Shown: positions 47,736 through 60,480, numbered from the stretch's first letter. The stretch: DNA of 64,000 nucleotides from Hypomesus transpacificus (GCF_021917145.1 NC_061075.1:2401038-2465037); one strand, 5' to 3'. The notes: generated by a model not told the origin, from the letters alone. Program-made: numbers and translations.

Positions 47736-50700
47736 CGTGTTTGTCTGTGTGTGCCTTTTCTGTGTTAATGATTCATTATGGTTAATAGATCACCTTCTGC
47801 TGTTTACTCTATTCCCTGTCCCACTTAGTAATGTATCCCTCTATCTCCCTCTCCCTCCCGCTCTTTTCCTTTCTCCACCTCGCTCTCTCCCTCCCTCCAT
47901 CTCTCTCCCCCTCTCCTTACCTCTATCCACCCCTCTCTACCTCTCCCTCCCTCCTTCCATCCCTCTCCCCCCTCTCCCTACCTCTCCCCTCCTCTCTACC
48001 TCTCTCCGCCTCCGTCTCCGTCTCCATCTCTCCCCCTGTCTCCCCCCCCCCCCCCATCTCTCAGCAGTGTTCCTGTCTGCAGAGGAATGCAAGCAGACAG
48101 GCTATGTGATTACTCTCTCTGGTATGTATGATTGAAAAGCGCCGTGATGACAGACGGGTGTGTGCTGAAATATGAAATTAATACCTAGGATTCGTTAGCA
48201 GACAGGTCGCTGCTAGCAGCCCCAGCCTCAGCTCCAGCCTCAGAGTCAGCCCTAGATCCATCCCCAGCCTCAGCTCCAGCCTCAAAGTCAGCCCTAGATC
48301 CATCCCCAGCCTCAGCTCCAGCCTCAAAGTCAGCCCTAGATCCATCCCCAGCCTCAGCCCCAGTCCCCAAGTTAACACTGTTTCTCTACTTGTCCGCATA
48401 TGAAAGCTTGCGAGGTCAGGAAGTATCAGAGATGTGTGTTCTTCGACCCTGCATGCAGAGAAACTGAGGTGTGACACGTGACTGCCCCCCCATGCAGACA
48501 CACACACACAGAGTGCTGAGCTGAACACTTAGTGAAAGGTGTGTATGTTCACAGTGGCTGCTGAATTGTGTGTGTGTGCAGGAATCAGAGGTGTGTGTGC
48601 TGATAGCGATGAGAGGTGTGTGTGTGTGTGTGTGTGTGTGTTAAGAGCAGGACGAGAAGGGGGAAGGAGAGGAGGACAGAGGAACACAGAAAGGGAGAGG
48701 GGGGAGGAGGGGAGAGGGAGGGGGAGACTCGCACAGGGTTGACAATAGATGGCTAATGGGGGCAGAAAGGGAGTAAAGTACTGTCAAGTACGGGGGGGTA
48801 TGGAGGGGAGCATTTATTGTGTGTTTGCGGGGGTAATTGAGGTATTATAGAAATGGCAGGTTCTGGAAGTTGTGGGAGAAAGGAGAGGAGGGCGGACAGA
48901 ATGGCGGAAGAGGAGAGGAGGGAAGGGGAGGAGAGGAGGACAGACGTCCAGAGATCCACACTCTCCACACAGCACCAGGGCGCTCAGGTGTCCAGTCTGG
49001 ACAGACCCCCATCCTTCCAGTCGTGTCACACTTGACTCTGCCTGTAGGGTCCCAACGCACACACACTCAAACACATTGAATGGGCTTTGGCAAATGTTTT
49101 GTTTTTGTTTGTAACAGATGTAAAAGAAGCGAGAAGGGAAACAGTGAAAAGAATAGAAGCATTCAGGGATGTGTTTAGGTTTATCTGCTCTGTGTTTACA
49201 TCTCCAGGTGCGTTAGCATTTCCAGGGACTGATGGGAAATCTTCAGAGCTCTTATCCAGGGAAGAATCCGGACAAAGGAAAAGAGGTTTCTTCTTATTGA
49301 AATGTCAACATTCCCTCGGGTTGGCTCATTTGCATAGCTCTGCATTTCAAAAGGGGTGTGAGCGTGCATGAGTGTGTGTGTATTTATGTGTGTGTGTGTG
49401 GCCGGGGTACACCACTGGGTGCCGCCCCCCCCCCCCCCCCGCCCCCCCCTCTCTAGAATGCCCCCCAGGGCTAAAGCAAAGTGAAGCCATCACTGGTCCC
49501 GGAGCGTGTATTCCCATACAGTATATTTATAAAGACACATTTCAAAGTGTTAACTTAACACCTGGAATGCTCGTGATGATGAGAGTGGACCTAATAAACA
49601 CAAATTGTGTCGAATGAACACTTGTGTCGCAAATGTGCTGCACTGCATCCAAGATGCTCCTGTTACTGGGAATATCAGAATCCGAATCAACATTAGTTTT
49701 TATTGCCATGTAAGTTTAAACAAACACAGAATTTTCTTGTGGCAGGAAGGTGCATACGATGAACATATATGGATCTTAATTAAAAAAAAGAAGTAAAACA
49801 CGCATGATATCTCGATGCTCCGAAAGCAGGACAAATGAAAGACTAGTCCGCGTGGTATATGTCAATCCTAATCTGCAGATCAAACCTAAAATACCAAGCC
49901 TTATTAAGATGATGAGATATGATTAGTAAAGAGACCATGGAGGAGAGACCAGCTGTACTATAGTTTAACACCAGACACAGAGGAGAAGACACCGGAAAGA
50001 GAGACTAGGGAGAAGAGACCTGTGTAGGTTGTGGAGATTCCTGCTTCTCATCTCTGTTTACTGGAGAATAGACTTCAGGTCTGTTATGAGTTTCATTCAC
50101 TCGCATACACTGTTAACACACACACTCTGTAAACACACAATATTGTGTGGGCAACTACGCATGCACACAAACCCTGTTGTAGATCTTCTTCCACCCACAG
50201 CTGTTTGTCTGTGTGATTCAGAAACAAAGAGAGATTAGTCCGTGTGCGTGTGTGTGTGACTCAGACACAGGTGAGAGTGTATGTGTGTCTGTGTGTGTGT
50301 GTGTATAATCAAGGTCACCGTTTGACGACTGCGAGACGTGGGAGCCCTCGGCTTTGTCGGAAGTGGAGGAGGAGAGGAGAGGAAAGCTACAAGAATTAGA
50401 TTTCTATTATAAATATTAAAACTGAATATACACACACACACACACACACATGAACACATGTTCACACCCACTCTGAACCCATTAGCGGTGTCACCCTAAA
50501 CTCCAGTGCTCCCGTCTGTGAACGGGGGTTCTGGCATTGCCATGGCAGCAGTGTTGCCCTTCCAGGTGAGTCAGAGAGAGTGAGAAATAGCTAGGTGATG
50601 GAGACAAAGGGCAGCATGAACTCCAATCTTCGCCTGGTTGGAAGTTGAAGATGAGAAATATTAGATAATATTTTGTCATATTCGCTAATATTTTGTAACT

Positions 50701-52884
50701 GTAACCTGGCTGTCTGGCTACAAGGCAGCCCTCCCCCTTACATACATAAACACATGCACAAAAAAGCATGGAGATTGTTTGTAGCATTAACCTCTGTCCA
50801 TCTCTCCCCCCACACCTCCCTCCCTCCTTCCATTCTCTCTGAACCCCAGCAGGTATTTTAAGGGAGCAGTCATCCTCTGCTGATGCCACAGGAAGACCAG
50901 AGGCACCACAGTACCCACTTAAGCTTGATTAGATGACCTCAAGAGTCGTTTGATTGGTTTAACCGTGTCAGGTGAGTCAGACAGATTGGCTTGTTGGATT
51001 CCACAAGCATGGACCCAGTAACCACAGCCTCACACCACAATGATGTTATAGCCAGTAACCATACCTTACACCACACCACTGTTATAGTCAGTAAGCCTAA
51101 ACCTTGTTATGCTGGAGAAGCATTCAGACGTGCACTTAACATTACTTGTGACTGGATTAGAAGCTGTTTGAATGCAAAACTGCCCTCTAATCTTCAGTCA
51201 GCTGTCAACCAAAGGGAAAGTTTATGTACACAACTCAGAGACGACTGTGTGTGTGTGTGTTCTCACGTCATGTGAGAGGAGCCAAAGTAAACAGTTATAG
51301 ATGGGAACTTGTCAGCTTACCATATAAACCCTGCTGCATTCCAGCTCTCAGGTCAACAACTATCCTTGAAAAGCTCATTTAAATTTAATCACCCCCCCAC
51401 CCCCCAAGTCTTAACCCCCCCCCCCCCACCCACCCCAAACCCCCTCCCTCCCAAGCCCCCCCCCCCCCCTCAAAACACCCATGCTGCTGTTTCTCTCCGT
51501 CTAAATTCTTTCTTTCCTTTTCTGCCATCCTCTCTTGAAGTCTGTTGTTCACAGTGACCTGTTCTTTCCCCTCCTCTTTGTGTGCATGTAAATGCTGCAG
51601 AGATCGTTATCAGCAGGCTGCGAGCTGGGGCCACAAAGCAGGAGAGGATGACAGACCTGGGAAGGCCGACCCCCTGCTGGGCCCAGAGAGAAAGACCTCT
51701 CCATCCTTCTCTCCTCACCTCACTCCCTCCCCTCCTCACGTCAACCCCCACCCCCCTACCTCATCTCCCTTCCCCTCCCGCTACGTTATTGCCGTCTAAT
51801 TGGTATTTAGGGGGCATGCTAAAACACCCCCCCCCCCAGAAGAGGGGGCTGGGCTGTGTCCTGGGGCATGACTTAGGGAGATTTTCTTTCTCAGTCGGTC
51901 TTCAAAGTGGACCGGAGGAAGATCATATCTTTGTCACAGTAGCTTTTTCTAATCACCTGGTTTGGGTCTGTGCCTCGGTCCATCTCTCCCTCTCCTTTTT
52001 TTTCTCTGTTTCTCTCTCTCTGTACTTCTTTCCTTATTTCTCTCCCTGTCTCCCGATCTCTCTCTCCCGTCTCTTCATCTGTCAATCTCGGTTTTTCTCT
52101 CTCTTTGTAATCACATCTATTCTGTATATTTGTTGTGTTTTACCTCTATTTGTGTTCTATTGATGTGTTTGCTATATTATTGTGTAAAGACATATTAGAT
52201 ATACTGCTGGCAATAGGCAATTCTTGTTATCAGTAGATACAGTATATACTAGTAAAAGTACTTTGTAGTAAAGATCCCCTTAATCAAAAGGTTAAACAAA
52301 GAATAGCATGACACGATGCAGGTAAGAGTTTGAGAATTTTCCTTCCGATTAAAACTTCAAATCCCTAACACCCCTGTTCCACTCCAACTCAGGCGACTGA
52401 CAACTACTGCGCCAAGGACTAAACGCCGTGGCTTATCAGTGGTCCGATGGATCTGTCAATAAAATAATGGAGTACTCTACCAATCCCCTTTGCTTGTGCA
52501 TTGAAGTAGGCGGGCCTCCGTGTTTCCATAGCTAGTGTGTGGTTGTAATCCGTTGCTATCAACCTGACACAACTTTGTTTACTATTCATTCATGCATTTC
52601 GCTAGCATAGCATTTTTCACAGCAAAACATTATAAATGTCAGCGACAATGAGGTCATCCTGACTTTTAATGTTAGCGATTTAAATTTTTGCTCGAGGCTG
52701 ATGCCTTTTGCTGTGTGTGTCGTCAGGTCGGGGCATCCCTTCCCTTTAATGCGTTTGGGTTGCAGTGGCCTCTGGACAGCGGCTGTGTGAATTAAAATCG
52801 ATTCACATCTTTTCTAAACATTGAGCTGCTCCGAAAACATGTTTATTTTATAAAGATGCCGGTGAGGGGGACCCTGTAACATAA
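47736..52884. other. Intergenic between rasl11b and usp46
   Basis: No gene recognised. It holds C/T-rich low-complexity DNA (47830-48060), a 42-bp minisatellite (48210-48370), GT and GA runs (48610-48730), several poly-C tracts (49424-49447, 51391-51470, 51825-51837) and CT-rich sequence (51990-52110). 52480-52884, with a GGCGGGCC motif near 52508, is the likely usp46 promoter and 5' UTR. Confidence 0.6.
48210..48370. repeat. 42-bp minisatellite, about 3-4 copies
   Basis: Repeats of a unit containing CAGCCTCAGCTCCAGCCTCA and AGTCAGCCCTAGATCCATCC. The unit is 42 bp, so frames stay open on the minus strand (a 14-residue repeat). There is no sign that this is coding. Confidence 0.93.
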
Positions 52885-55306
52885 ATGACTGTCAGAAATA
52901 TCGCCTCCATCTGTAATATGGTAAGTACTGAGCTAGCTATTTGGCTATCAATTGACTAGTCAATGTCAAACACCTTGTGTGATGGACATGGTCGGTGACT
53001 CGCTCTCACAGTCGGTATCAAACCGGCACGGCGACTTACATCTCCTCCTAGCGACACGGTCTAATTCCTGGGGAGGGTCGGCTGCGAGAAAAAGGGGGTG
53101 GGCGGCCAAGGGTGTTAAGGGGAACGATGTGGAAGCTAGGTAGGTTATGGTACAAGCTTGGGCCTCTAGCAGGCTAGTAGCTGTCCATGGCCCGACACAG
53201 TTATGGTCACAGTCTCAAATGATGCTCTCTCTGTGTACTAGCGGGCGTCAGTGACAGGTGCCACCTCGGTCTAAGAGCACTTAAGTCCTGAATTAACATA
53301 TCCGGTTCTGGCAAAAACATGGCTCTGTTGCGTTAGAACCGGTTTAATATAAGTTAAAGGGGTGCCTTGCATTTACATCAAATGGAAAACAAGGCTTGCC
53401 TTGAAATGCTCTCCACACGCATACGTTTCTTCCCTTTTACCCCAGCATTAGGTACATTTAAATTGTGTAGGTTATGTATAGGTTTAACAGGTCTGGAAAC
53501 CGAATAGTCCATGGTAGGGGGTGCTTTTCCAGGAGGGGGTGCATCTGGGGGCACAACACTGGTCTAGCACGAGAGCTTTGTTTAAGGCAACCTTCAAGTT
53601 GTTTTTACTTCGTCGTTAATGACGGAATAGGGTGCATCTGCTTACGCTGATAGTCATACGTTTGATTGTGTGTGTGTGTGTATCTTTGTGTGCATACCTT
53701 TGTGTGAATCTGTACCTGTGTGTGTGTGTGTGTATCTTTGTGTGTGACCTTGCGACTGCGTACATGTGTGCGTAGAAAAAGGCAGCCCAACAAAGAAAGA
53801 TACTCACTTCCGGCTTTATTGAGAGAAAAATGACAGTCGTTTAAGAATCTCGCGTTCCCTCAACAAAGCCCCTGGAATGAGCCAGGAGTGGAGCTGGAAG
53901 TCTGAGGGCTCTGCAGAGGACTGTGCTGTGACCTCCATTACAGCACGTTAAACGCTCCTCAATGTCTTTAGTGACACATACCCTCCAGAGAGGAGAGATC
54001 TGATCTGATTCATGCTTCTCGTAATGAATGAGCGGGGCTTGTCTGCTCCGGGGGAACTGGAGACTTTGGGAAATACACCGGTTACTGGAATGTGGTGACA
54101 TTTCTGTTTGACAGTGTGTTTGTTTATCCAAAGCGACGTACAGAAAAGTGTGTGGAGAAAGTGCAGCAGGAAATCCAAGATCACCTGTCCTTGTCAGGAC
54201 TGCACTCAATGAGATTAGATCTTACTCATCTCTGGCTCCAACAGTCCTGTCACTCATACTGCACGATTGTCCATTTAACCTTTATTTGAGCTGTAACCCA
54301 TCTCTTTCCTTCCCTCTCCTCCTCTCTTCTCTCTCGCTCCTCCTCAGGGCACCAATGCCTCTGCTCTGGAAAAAGACATTGGTCCGGAGCAGTTCCCAAT
54401 CAACGAACACTACTTTGGATTGGTCAACGTAAGTGTCCGTCATCTCTGTTCCCCTGTAGGACCACCAGGGTGGCTGTAGGGGTCAGAGGTCAGAGCTCTG
54501 TCACTTCCTCCCTGACCTCCAGCCATGTTTCCTGGCTACATGTGTAATGCATGCAGCCATGATCGCTCATTTTAGTTTTAAAGTTTGATATTTTCTCTCT
54601 CTTTCTCGGTCTTTCTCCTTTCTTTCTCCCTTTCTCCGCCTCTCCTCCTCCCTCTCCTCCTCCCCCCTCTTTTCCTCCCCATCCTCCCCCCCTCTCCTCT
54701 CCTCCTCCCCCCTCTCCTCCTCCTCCTCCTACCCCCTTCTTCTCCCCAGTTTGGGAACACATGTTACTGTAACTCGGTGCTCCAGGCTCTGTATTTCTGT
54801 CGACCGTTCCGGGAGAACGTTCTGGGCTACCGGGCCCAGCAGAAGAGGAAGGAGACCCTGCTCACCTGCCTGGCCGACCTGTTCCACAGCATCACCACCC
54901 AGAAGAAGAAGGTGGGGGTCATACCCCCCAAGAAGTTCATCTCCAGACTGCGCAAGGAGAACGGTGAGGGGGGTTGGGGTGAAGGGAAGGAGGGGTTGCA
55001 GGGCACAGGGGTAACAGGGTGGAGGGCATCGTGGGGAAGGGGGGGGGGGGGGAGAGGAGGAGGAGGCAGGGTAGAGCAGGTGTGCTGTGGTCAGTGATAA
55101 AGGTCATGCAGAGCTGAATAGAGGCAGATTGTTCTCTGCTGTTAGACTACAGGAAGCTCTTTATGTGGACCAACAATGAACATCTCTGTTAGACTGCTTC
55201 ATTCAACTGCCTCCTCCCTCTCTCTCTCTCTCTCCCTTCCCTCCTCACACCCTCCTTCTCTCTCTCTCTCTCTCTCTCTCCTTCTCTCTCTCTCTCTCTC
55301 TCTCTG

Positions 55307-55354
<48 letters not shown>

Positions 55355-57577
55355 CTCACTCTCCCTCTCCCCCCAGATCTCTTTGATAACTACATGCAGC
55401 AGGATGCCCATGAGTTCCTCAACTACCTTCTCAACACAGTAGCGGACATCCTCCAGGAGGAGAGGAGGGGGGAGGGCGGCAGGGGGGAGCGGCCCAACGG
55501 CCGTCTGAAGAGCGTTGCCGCGGAGACGGAGGCAGAGTCCAAGGCGGAGCCCACCTGGGTGCATGACATCTTCCAGGGAACGCTGACCAATGAGACGCGC
55601 TGCCTCAACTGTGAGACGGTGAGACGGTGACCGTGGCGACCACACGAGCACACACACACACATTCATTTAAACGCACTCACACACACACTCACACACTCT
55701 CCACACACACACACACACCCTGCAACAGAGCATATGAGCGGAGTGGAGCGGTGACAATCTCAAATTACAAATTAGGCCTGCGGGAAAAGAAAAAATAATA
55801 AAAAGTAAAATTAAACAAACCATATTAGGCCTACTTTGAAATACAAAACGATTTTGTGTTAGAATATTAGGCTTTATTTACTTTGTTTCAAATTACCATA
55901 TTTTGCCCCTCTTGCCCCTCGCTCGCTCCGCTCCGCTCACATGCTCTGCCTTGCAAAAACACTTACGCACACACACAGCCGACTTTGTAAAATCTCCTGT
56001 CATCATGGAGACCAGAGTTGCTAGCTGACGTCAGAACTTCTGTCCTTTGAGGAGAGAGGGAGGAGAGAGAGAGAGAGATTACCATATACAGACTCACCAT
56101 AGTAAAGTGAGTGTGATGCTCAGAGACACAGCTCTCAACACTGAAGCAGTGAGGGAGCTGTGTGTGGCCATGGCTTTGTGTGTGTGTGTGTGATGTGTAT
56201 GTACTTAAGTGTGTGTGTGTATTGCAGCTTAGGGCTGATGCTCTGCTCCTTCCCTCAGGTAAGCAGTAAAGACGAGGACTTTCTGGATCTTTCTGTGGAT
56301 GTGGAGCAGAACACCTCTATTACACACTGTCTCAGGTAGAACCCCGACCAGGACCCCAGAACCAGACCCCAGAACCAGAGTGTGAGACCTGCTAACATCG
56401 CCCCCCCCCCCCTGCCCCCCCACGTCTCCCCCTTCTCTCCCCCCCCAGGGACTTCAGCAACACTGAGACGTTGTGTAGTGAATATAAATACTACTGTGAG
56501 ACCTGCTGTAGCAAACAGGAGGCGCAGAAACGGTAGGTACACATTCGCACATGCACACACACTTACACATCTGCTCATACACACACATTTACCCACACTT
56601 ACCTGCTTGTGTATCCGTGAACGTGTGTGTGCATATGTGTGTGTGTCTGTGTGTGTGTGTGTATCTGTGTGTGTGCCCCCCCAGCATGCGTGTGAAGCGT
56701 CTCCCCATGATCCTGGCTCTGCACCTGAAGAGGTTCAAGTACATGGAGCAGCTCCACCGCTACACCAAGCTGTCCTATCGCGTGGTCTTCCCCCTGGAGC
56801 TCCGCCTCTTCAACACCTCGGCCGACGCCCTCAACCTGGACCGCATGTACGACCTGGTGGCCGTGGTGGTACACTGTGGGAGGTAAGACACGAAGTACAC
56901 TCTGACTCACTGTCACACAGTTTTTCTGGATATTTCCCCCTTAGCCTTACTGCTGATGTTTATCCTGTCCCTTTCTCCCTCCCCACCCCCTCACCCCTCC
57001 ACCCACCCCCTCCCTCCCTCCCCACCCCCTCACCCCTCCACCCACCCCCTCCCTCCCTCCCCACCCCCTCACCCCTCCACCCACCCCCTCCCCCAGCGGG
57101 CCCAACCGAGGTCATTACATCACCATAGTGAAGAGTCATGGGTTCTGGCTGCTGTTTGATGATGACATCGTAGAGGTGAGTGACAAAGAGCTGCAGCTGT
57201 CATGGCAACCCGGGGTGTCTGTCACATTCACTACTCATCCTCCCTGTCCGTCTTTTTCTCTGTCATTTACTGCTCCTACTCTCTGTCTGCCTCCTGTCTC
57301 TCTTTCTATCTGTCTGTGTCTCTTTCTATCTGTCTGTCTCTTTCTGTTTGTCTCTCTATCTCGTTCTGTCTGTCTCTCCATCTCTTTCTGTCTGTCTCTC
57401 TATCTGTCCCTGTCTCTCCCTGTGTCTGTGTCCTATACTCCACCCCACCTCCTCTCTCTTCTTTTGACCGTGTAGAAAATTGACGCCCAGGCCATCGAGG
57501 AATTCTACGGTCTGACCTCGGACATCTCCAAGAACTCTGAGTCTGGATACATCCTCTTCTACCAGTCCAGGGAGTGA
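52885..57577 (+). CDS. usp46: Ubiquitin carboxyl-terminal hydrolase 46
   Basis: Cysteine protease that removes ubiquitin; USP46 and its relatives USP12 and USP1 are activated by the WD-repeat proteins WDR48 (UAF1) and WDR20. Nine exons (plus): 52885-52920, 54348-54428, 54750-54963, 55377-55618, 56259-56335, 56449-56532, 56685-56882, 57097-57175, 57476-57577, giving 370 residues (human 366). Catalytic Cys44 is in [14 protein letters not shown] and His317 in [11 protein letters not shown]; the Asp lies in FDDDIVE, about residue 334. Zinc-binding CxxC pairs are CLNC (exon 4) and CETC (exon 6). The N-terminus [12 protein letters not shown] and [16 protein letters not shown] identify USP46 and not USP12. 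The protein ends [13 protein letters not shown] variable linker after ADILQEE in exon 4 is longer and Gly/Arg/Glu-rich. The first intron is 1.4 kb; the others are short. Confidence 0.97.
54105..54140 (-). repeat. Remnant of the SINE tail motif in usp46 intron 1
   Basis: GTTTATCCAAAGCGACGTAC is close to the reverse complement of the conserved GTCGCTCTGGATAA of the full SINE at 21771-21965. Confidence 0.35.
55258..55350. repeat. (CT)n microsatellite in usp46 intron 3
   Basis: Interrupted CT run of about 90 bp ending close to the exon 4 acceptor at 55377, forming an extended pyrimidine tract. Confidence 0.93.
56977..57095. repeat. About 39-bp C-rich minisatellite filling the end of usp46 intron 7
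   Basis: Three near-identical copies of a unit containing CCCACCCCCTCACCCCTCCA and CCCACCCCCTCCCTCC. It occupies the last 120 bp of the 214-bp intron, up to the CCCCCAG acceptor at 57096. Confidence 0.93.
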
Positions 57578-57829
57578 CGGGCGGAGGGAGGAGAGAGACA
57601 CTAAGAGAGAGAAAGAGAGAGGTAGGAGAGAGAGACACACTGAGAGAGATAGAGAGGTGGGAGAGAGACACTGAGAAAGATAGACAGAGAGGGAGGAGAG
57701 CGAGATACGGAGAAAGATGTAGAGATAGAGGGAGACACTAAGATAGAGAGAGTAACAAAGAGGGTGGAGAGAAAGACACACTACGAAAGATGGAGAGATA
57801 GAAACGAAGAAAGGGAAGCAGAGAGAGAG

Positions 57830-58052
57830 GGCTAAACAGAGAAAGAGAGAGAGCGAGAGAGAGAGAGGGCTAAACAGAGAGAGAGATAGAGAGAGAGAGG
57901 ACTAAACAGAGAGAGAGAAAGAGAGAGAGAGAGGGCTAAACAGAGAGAGAGAGAGAGAGACAGAGAGAGAGAGAGGACTGAACAGAGAGAGAGAGAGGGC
58001 TAAACAGAGAAAGAGAGAGCTAAACAGAGAGAGAGAGTGAGAGAGAAAGAGA
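57830..58052. repeat. GA-rich minisatellite with GGGCTAAACAGAGAGAGAG units
   Basis: The phrase CTAAACAGAGA recurs about seven times between GA runs of varying length, a compound repeat inside a longer GA-rich tract starting at 57580. It would be transcribed as a purine-rich element in the usp46 3' UTR. Confidence 0.9.
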
Positions 58053-58706
58053 ACAGGGTGGGTGCTGTGACCCCTGACCTCTCCTCAGGACATCTCAGTG
58101 CCAACACCCCTCCCCTTCCTAGCAGCCTCTGGGGTCGCTGCACTACATTTCCCATCAGCCCCTTCTCTTCCTGCTCTCGGCATGCTGGGAAGGATAGCAC
58201 CTTCACCCACCTGCATCTAGACTGCACTTTAGAACAACACAATCCAACAACAACAATAGCACCACAAGTGAAGGAACCAGAAGATACTTCAGGTCCAGGC
58301 TTGTGTTTTACACGACTGGATGCCACACCTTTTCATCTGGACTGTTCTACACCTCTATATTGACCTCTGTATGACCTATATAGTGTCTTTATGGTGACCT
58401 CTGTGTGACCTTGAGAGCCGGAGTGGTAACCACTGTGTTGCACGTTCACCCATCCTGTCCTGCCAGAGGAGTCACATGGCTTCCTGACCCCGCCCACTTC
58501 CCCGACTTTTGTATGTGTGTGTGTCGGTTGGTCTGTGTGTCTGTCTGAGGTAATGTGAGAGGTGCCAAACTGAGGTTGTGACATCACAACTGGAACAATG
58601 TCACACGAGGACTGTGGTGTCTGTGATGTACACACACTGTCTGATGTAGACATGACTGATGCTGAATAGGACAGATCTATTTTTGACAGCTGGGAGGGGG
58701 AGACAC

Positions 58707-59085
58707 TAGCCTGGCTGCCAGTCCAACTTATCCCCGCCCACAAAAAAATGTGGTCGGGAAGTTGGGTCTGGAGTAGCTCGTTTGGGGAAAAACTATGTCC
58801 GAACAGGAGCTGTTCGGACCAATCAAATTGTCAGGGCGGGCTTTATACGATAATGGACAGATGATCAACAGTAACGTAATCAACAACGTCACCAAAGAGC
58901 GCTTGGGTTGAATTCGTTTTCAACAAACAACATATTGCGTTGCTCTGATTGGTTATAGGTCTATCCAATTGAGCGAAGAGGCATTTGTTTTATGAGTTCA
59001 GTTGAAACAGACATAGTCACAGCCCAACGGAGAGTTTTCAGACTCATATTCTGACTAGAATAATGAGTATGACAACGTCAGGCTA
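58707..59085. mobile_element. Short non-autonomous DNA transposon (MITE-like) with direct flanking repeats
   Basis: Ends are inverted repeats TAGCCTG at 58707-58713 and CAGGCTA at 59079-59085. The element is flanked by identical 9-bp direct repeats GGGAGACAC at 58698-58706 and 59086-59094. There is no coding capacity in 379 bp. An 8-9 bp target duplication suits hAT or Mutator-type elements; the superfamily cannot be decided because the inverted repeat is short. Confidence 0.75.
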
Positions 59086-59987
59086 GGGAGACACTAGAAT
59101 CTCAGAGAAGTTAGAGGAGGAAGTAAAATATATTACCTGACTACATGTGAACCTGTAAGAATACTGTGCTGTTTAACCTGAATCACACTATGAATATATC
59201 ACGTTCCTCTTCTTCTCCGCCTCTCTTCCACTCCTCTTCTTTTTTCACCTGGGTAACTGGAACACCTGGGCTGAGGCAACTGTGTGTGAGATGTATGTGT
59301 GTTTGTGACGTGTGTGTGAGAGGTGTGTGTATGAGGTGTATTTGATCTTCCATGAGCACCTCCGCACCGATCAGCTCCTCTCTTCCTTAGCAGTGTGCCT
59401 GCGGCCGCGTCTCAATCCTCTCCCCCTCCTTCCTCCCCTCCTCTCTGGTCCAGCTCTCCATTTGCTCTCATCACAGGGTCCTAGGGTGGGTATAGCAAGA
59501 TTGAGACTACAACGTCATGAAGTTTTGGATTTCTCGGGACCAGTGGTAATTTGTCACCTATAGCAACAGACAATTAGCTGAAAGCTAACTGAATCATCAC
59601 ACACGTAGTTATAAATGTGTCTTTATCCTCAGGACATTTTACATAACATATAATAATTACACGATCCAACTAAATATAAATACACTCAAAGGCCAAATTG
59701 AATTACATTTTGCCGTCTTCCATAAGGAGTTCAGTTGGAAAAAGTTGGCCCCATGTCGGTTTTCATGAGCAATTTACTCCCACAAAATACGCAAAGGCTC
59801 ATACCTAATCAACTGACGTGTCTCAACCTTCATATATGGATCCTAGGGTGGGAGCAGGAAGTGGGGGGGAAGTGAGGTCAGACTGTGAGGGTTGGTGGTG
59901 AATATGAAGTGCACTTTACTAGGAAGGAGATCAATGCTTCGAGGAGATCCACAGTCTGACGTCCTCGTTTGTCCTCGTCCGCTGTTC

Positions 59988-59993
59988 AATAAA
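59988..59993 (+). promoter_or_regulatory. Candidate polyadenylation signal of usp46
   Basis: AATAAA 2.4 kb after the stop codon, followed by T-rich and GT-rich sequence at 60005-60030, as expected downstream of a cleavage site. Confidence 0.5.
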
Positions 59994-60049
59994 ATAACTT
60001 TATCAAGTTGATGTTGTTGGACTGTGTCTGTTGCTCACCCTCGTCTTCC

Positions 60050-60480
60050 CCTCTTCACTTCCTCTCTCTTTAACCTCCTCTGCTCTCTCCTCTTCACTCG
60101 CTCTCCTTCACCTCCTCTGCTCTCTCCTCTTCACTCCCTCTCTCTTTAACCTCCTCTGCTCTCTTCACTCGCTCTCCTTCACCTCCTCTGCTCTCTGGTC
60201 TTCACTCCCTCTCTCTTTAACCTCCTCTGCTCTCTTCACTCGCTCTCCTTCACCTCCTCTGCTCTCTCCTCTTCACTCCCTCTCTCTTTAACCTCCTCTG
60301 CTCTCTTCACTCCCTCTCTTTCACCTCCTCTGCTCTCTCCTCTTCACTCCCTCTCTCTTTAACCTCCTCTGCTCTCTTCACTCGCTCTCCTTCACCTCCT
60401 CTGCTCTCTCCTCTTCACTCCCTCTCTAACCTCCTCTGCTCCCTCTGCATTCTCTGCTCTCTCCTCCCTCCACTTCCTCT
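60050..60480. repeat. CT-rich minisatellite with compound units
   Basis: Alternation of two phrases, CTTTAACCTCCTCTGCTCTC and CCTTCACCTCCTCTGCTCTC, each followed by (TCCTC)TTCACTC. They recur roughly every 35-70 bp, about ten times. The long open frame across it is a repeat artefact. Confidence 0.9.

Larger units (their letters stand above)
57578..60005 (+). other. usp46 3' UTR
   Basis: From the TGA at 57575-57577 to an AATAAA at 59988-59993. It contains a GA-rich minisatellite (57590-58055), unique sequence, the inverted-repeat element at 58707-59085, and CT/GT-rich stretches around 59200-59330. Confidence 0.55.

Noticed and set aside
48178-48528. 116-residue minus-strand frame with 14-residue repeats
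   Set aside because: Explained by the 42-bp minisatellite; the repeat is open in other frames too and has no splice or start context.
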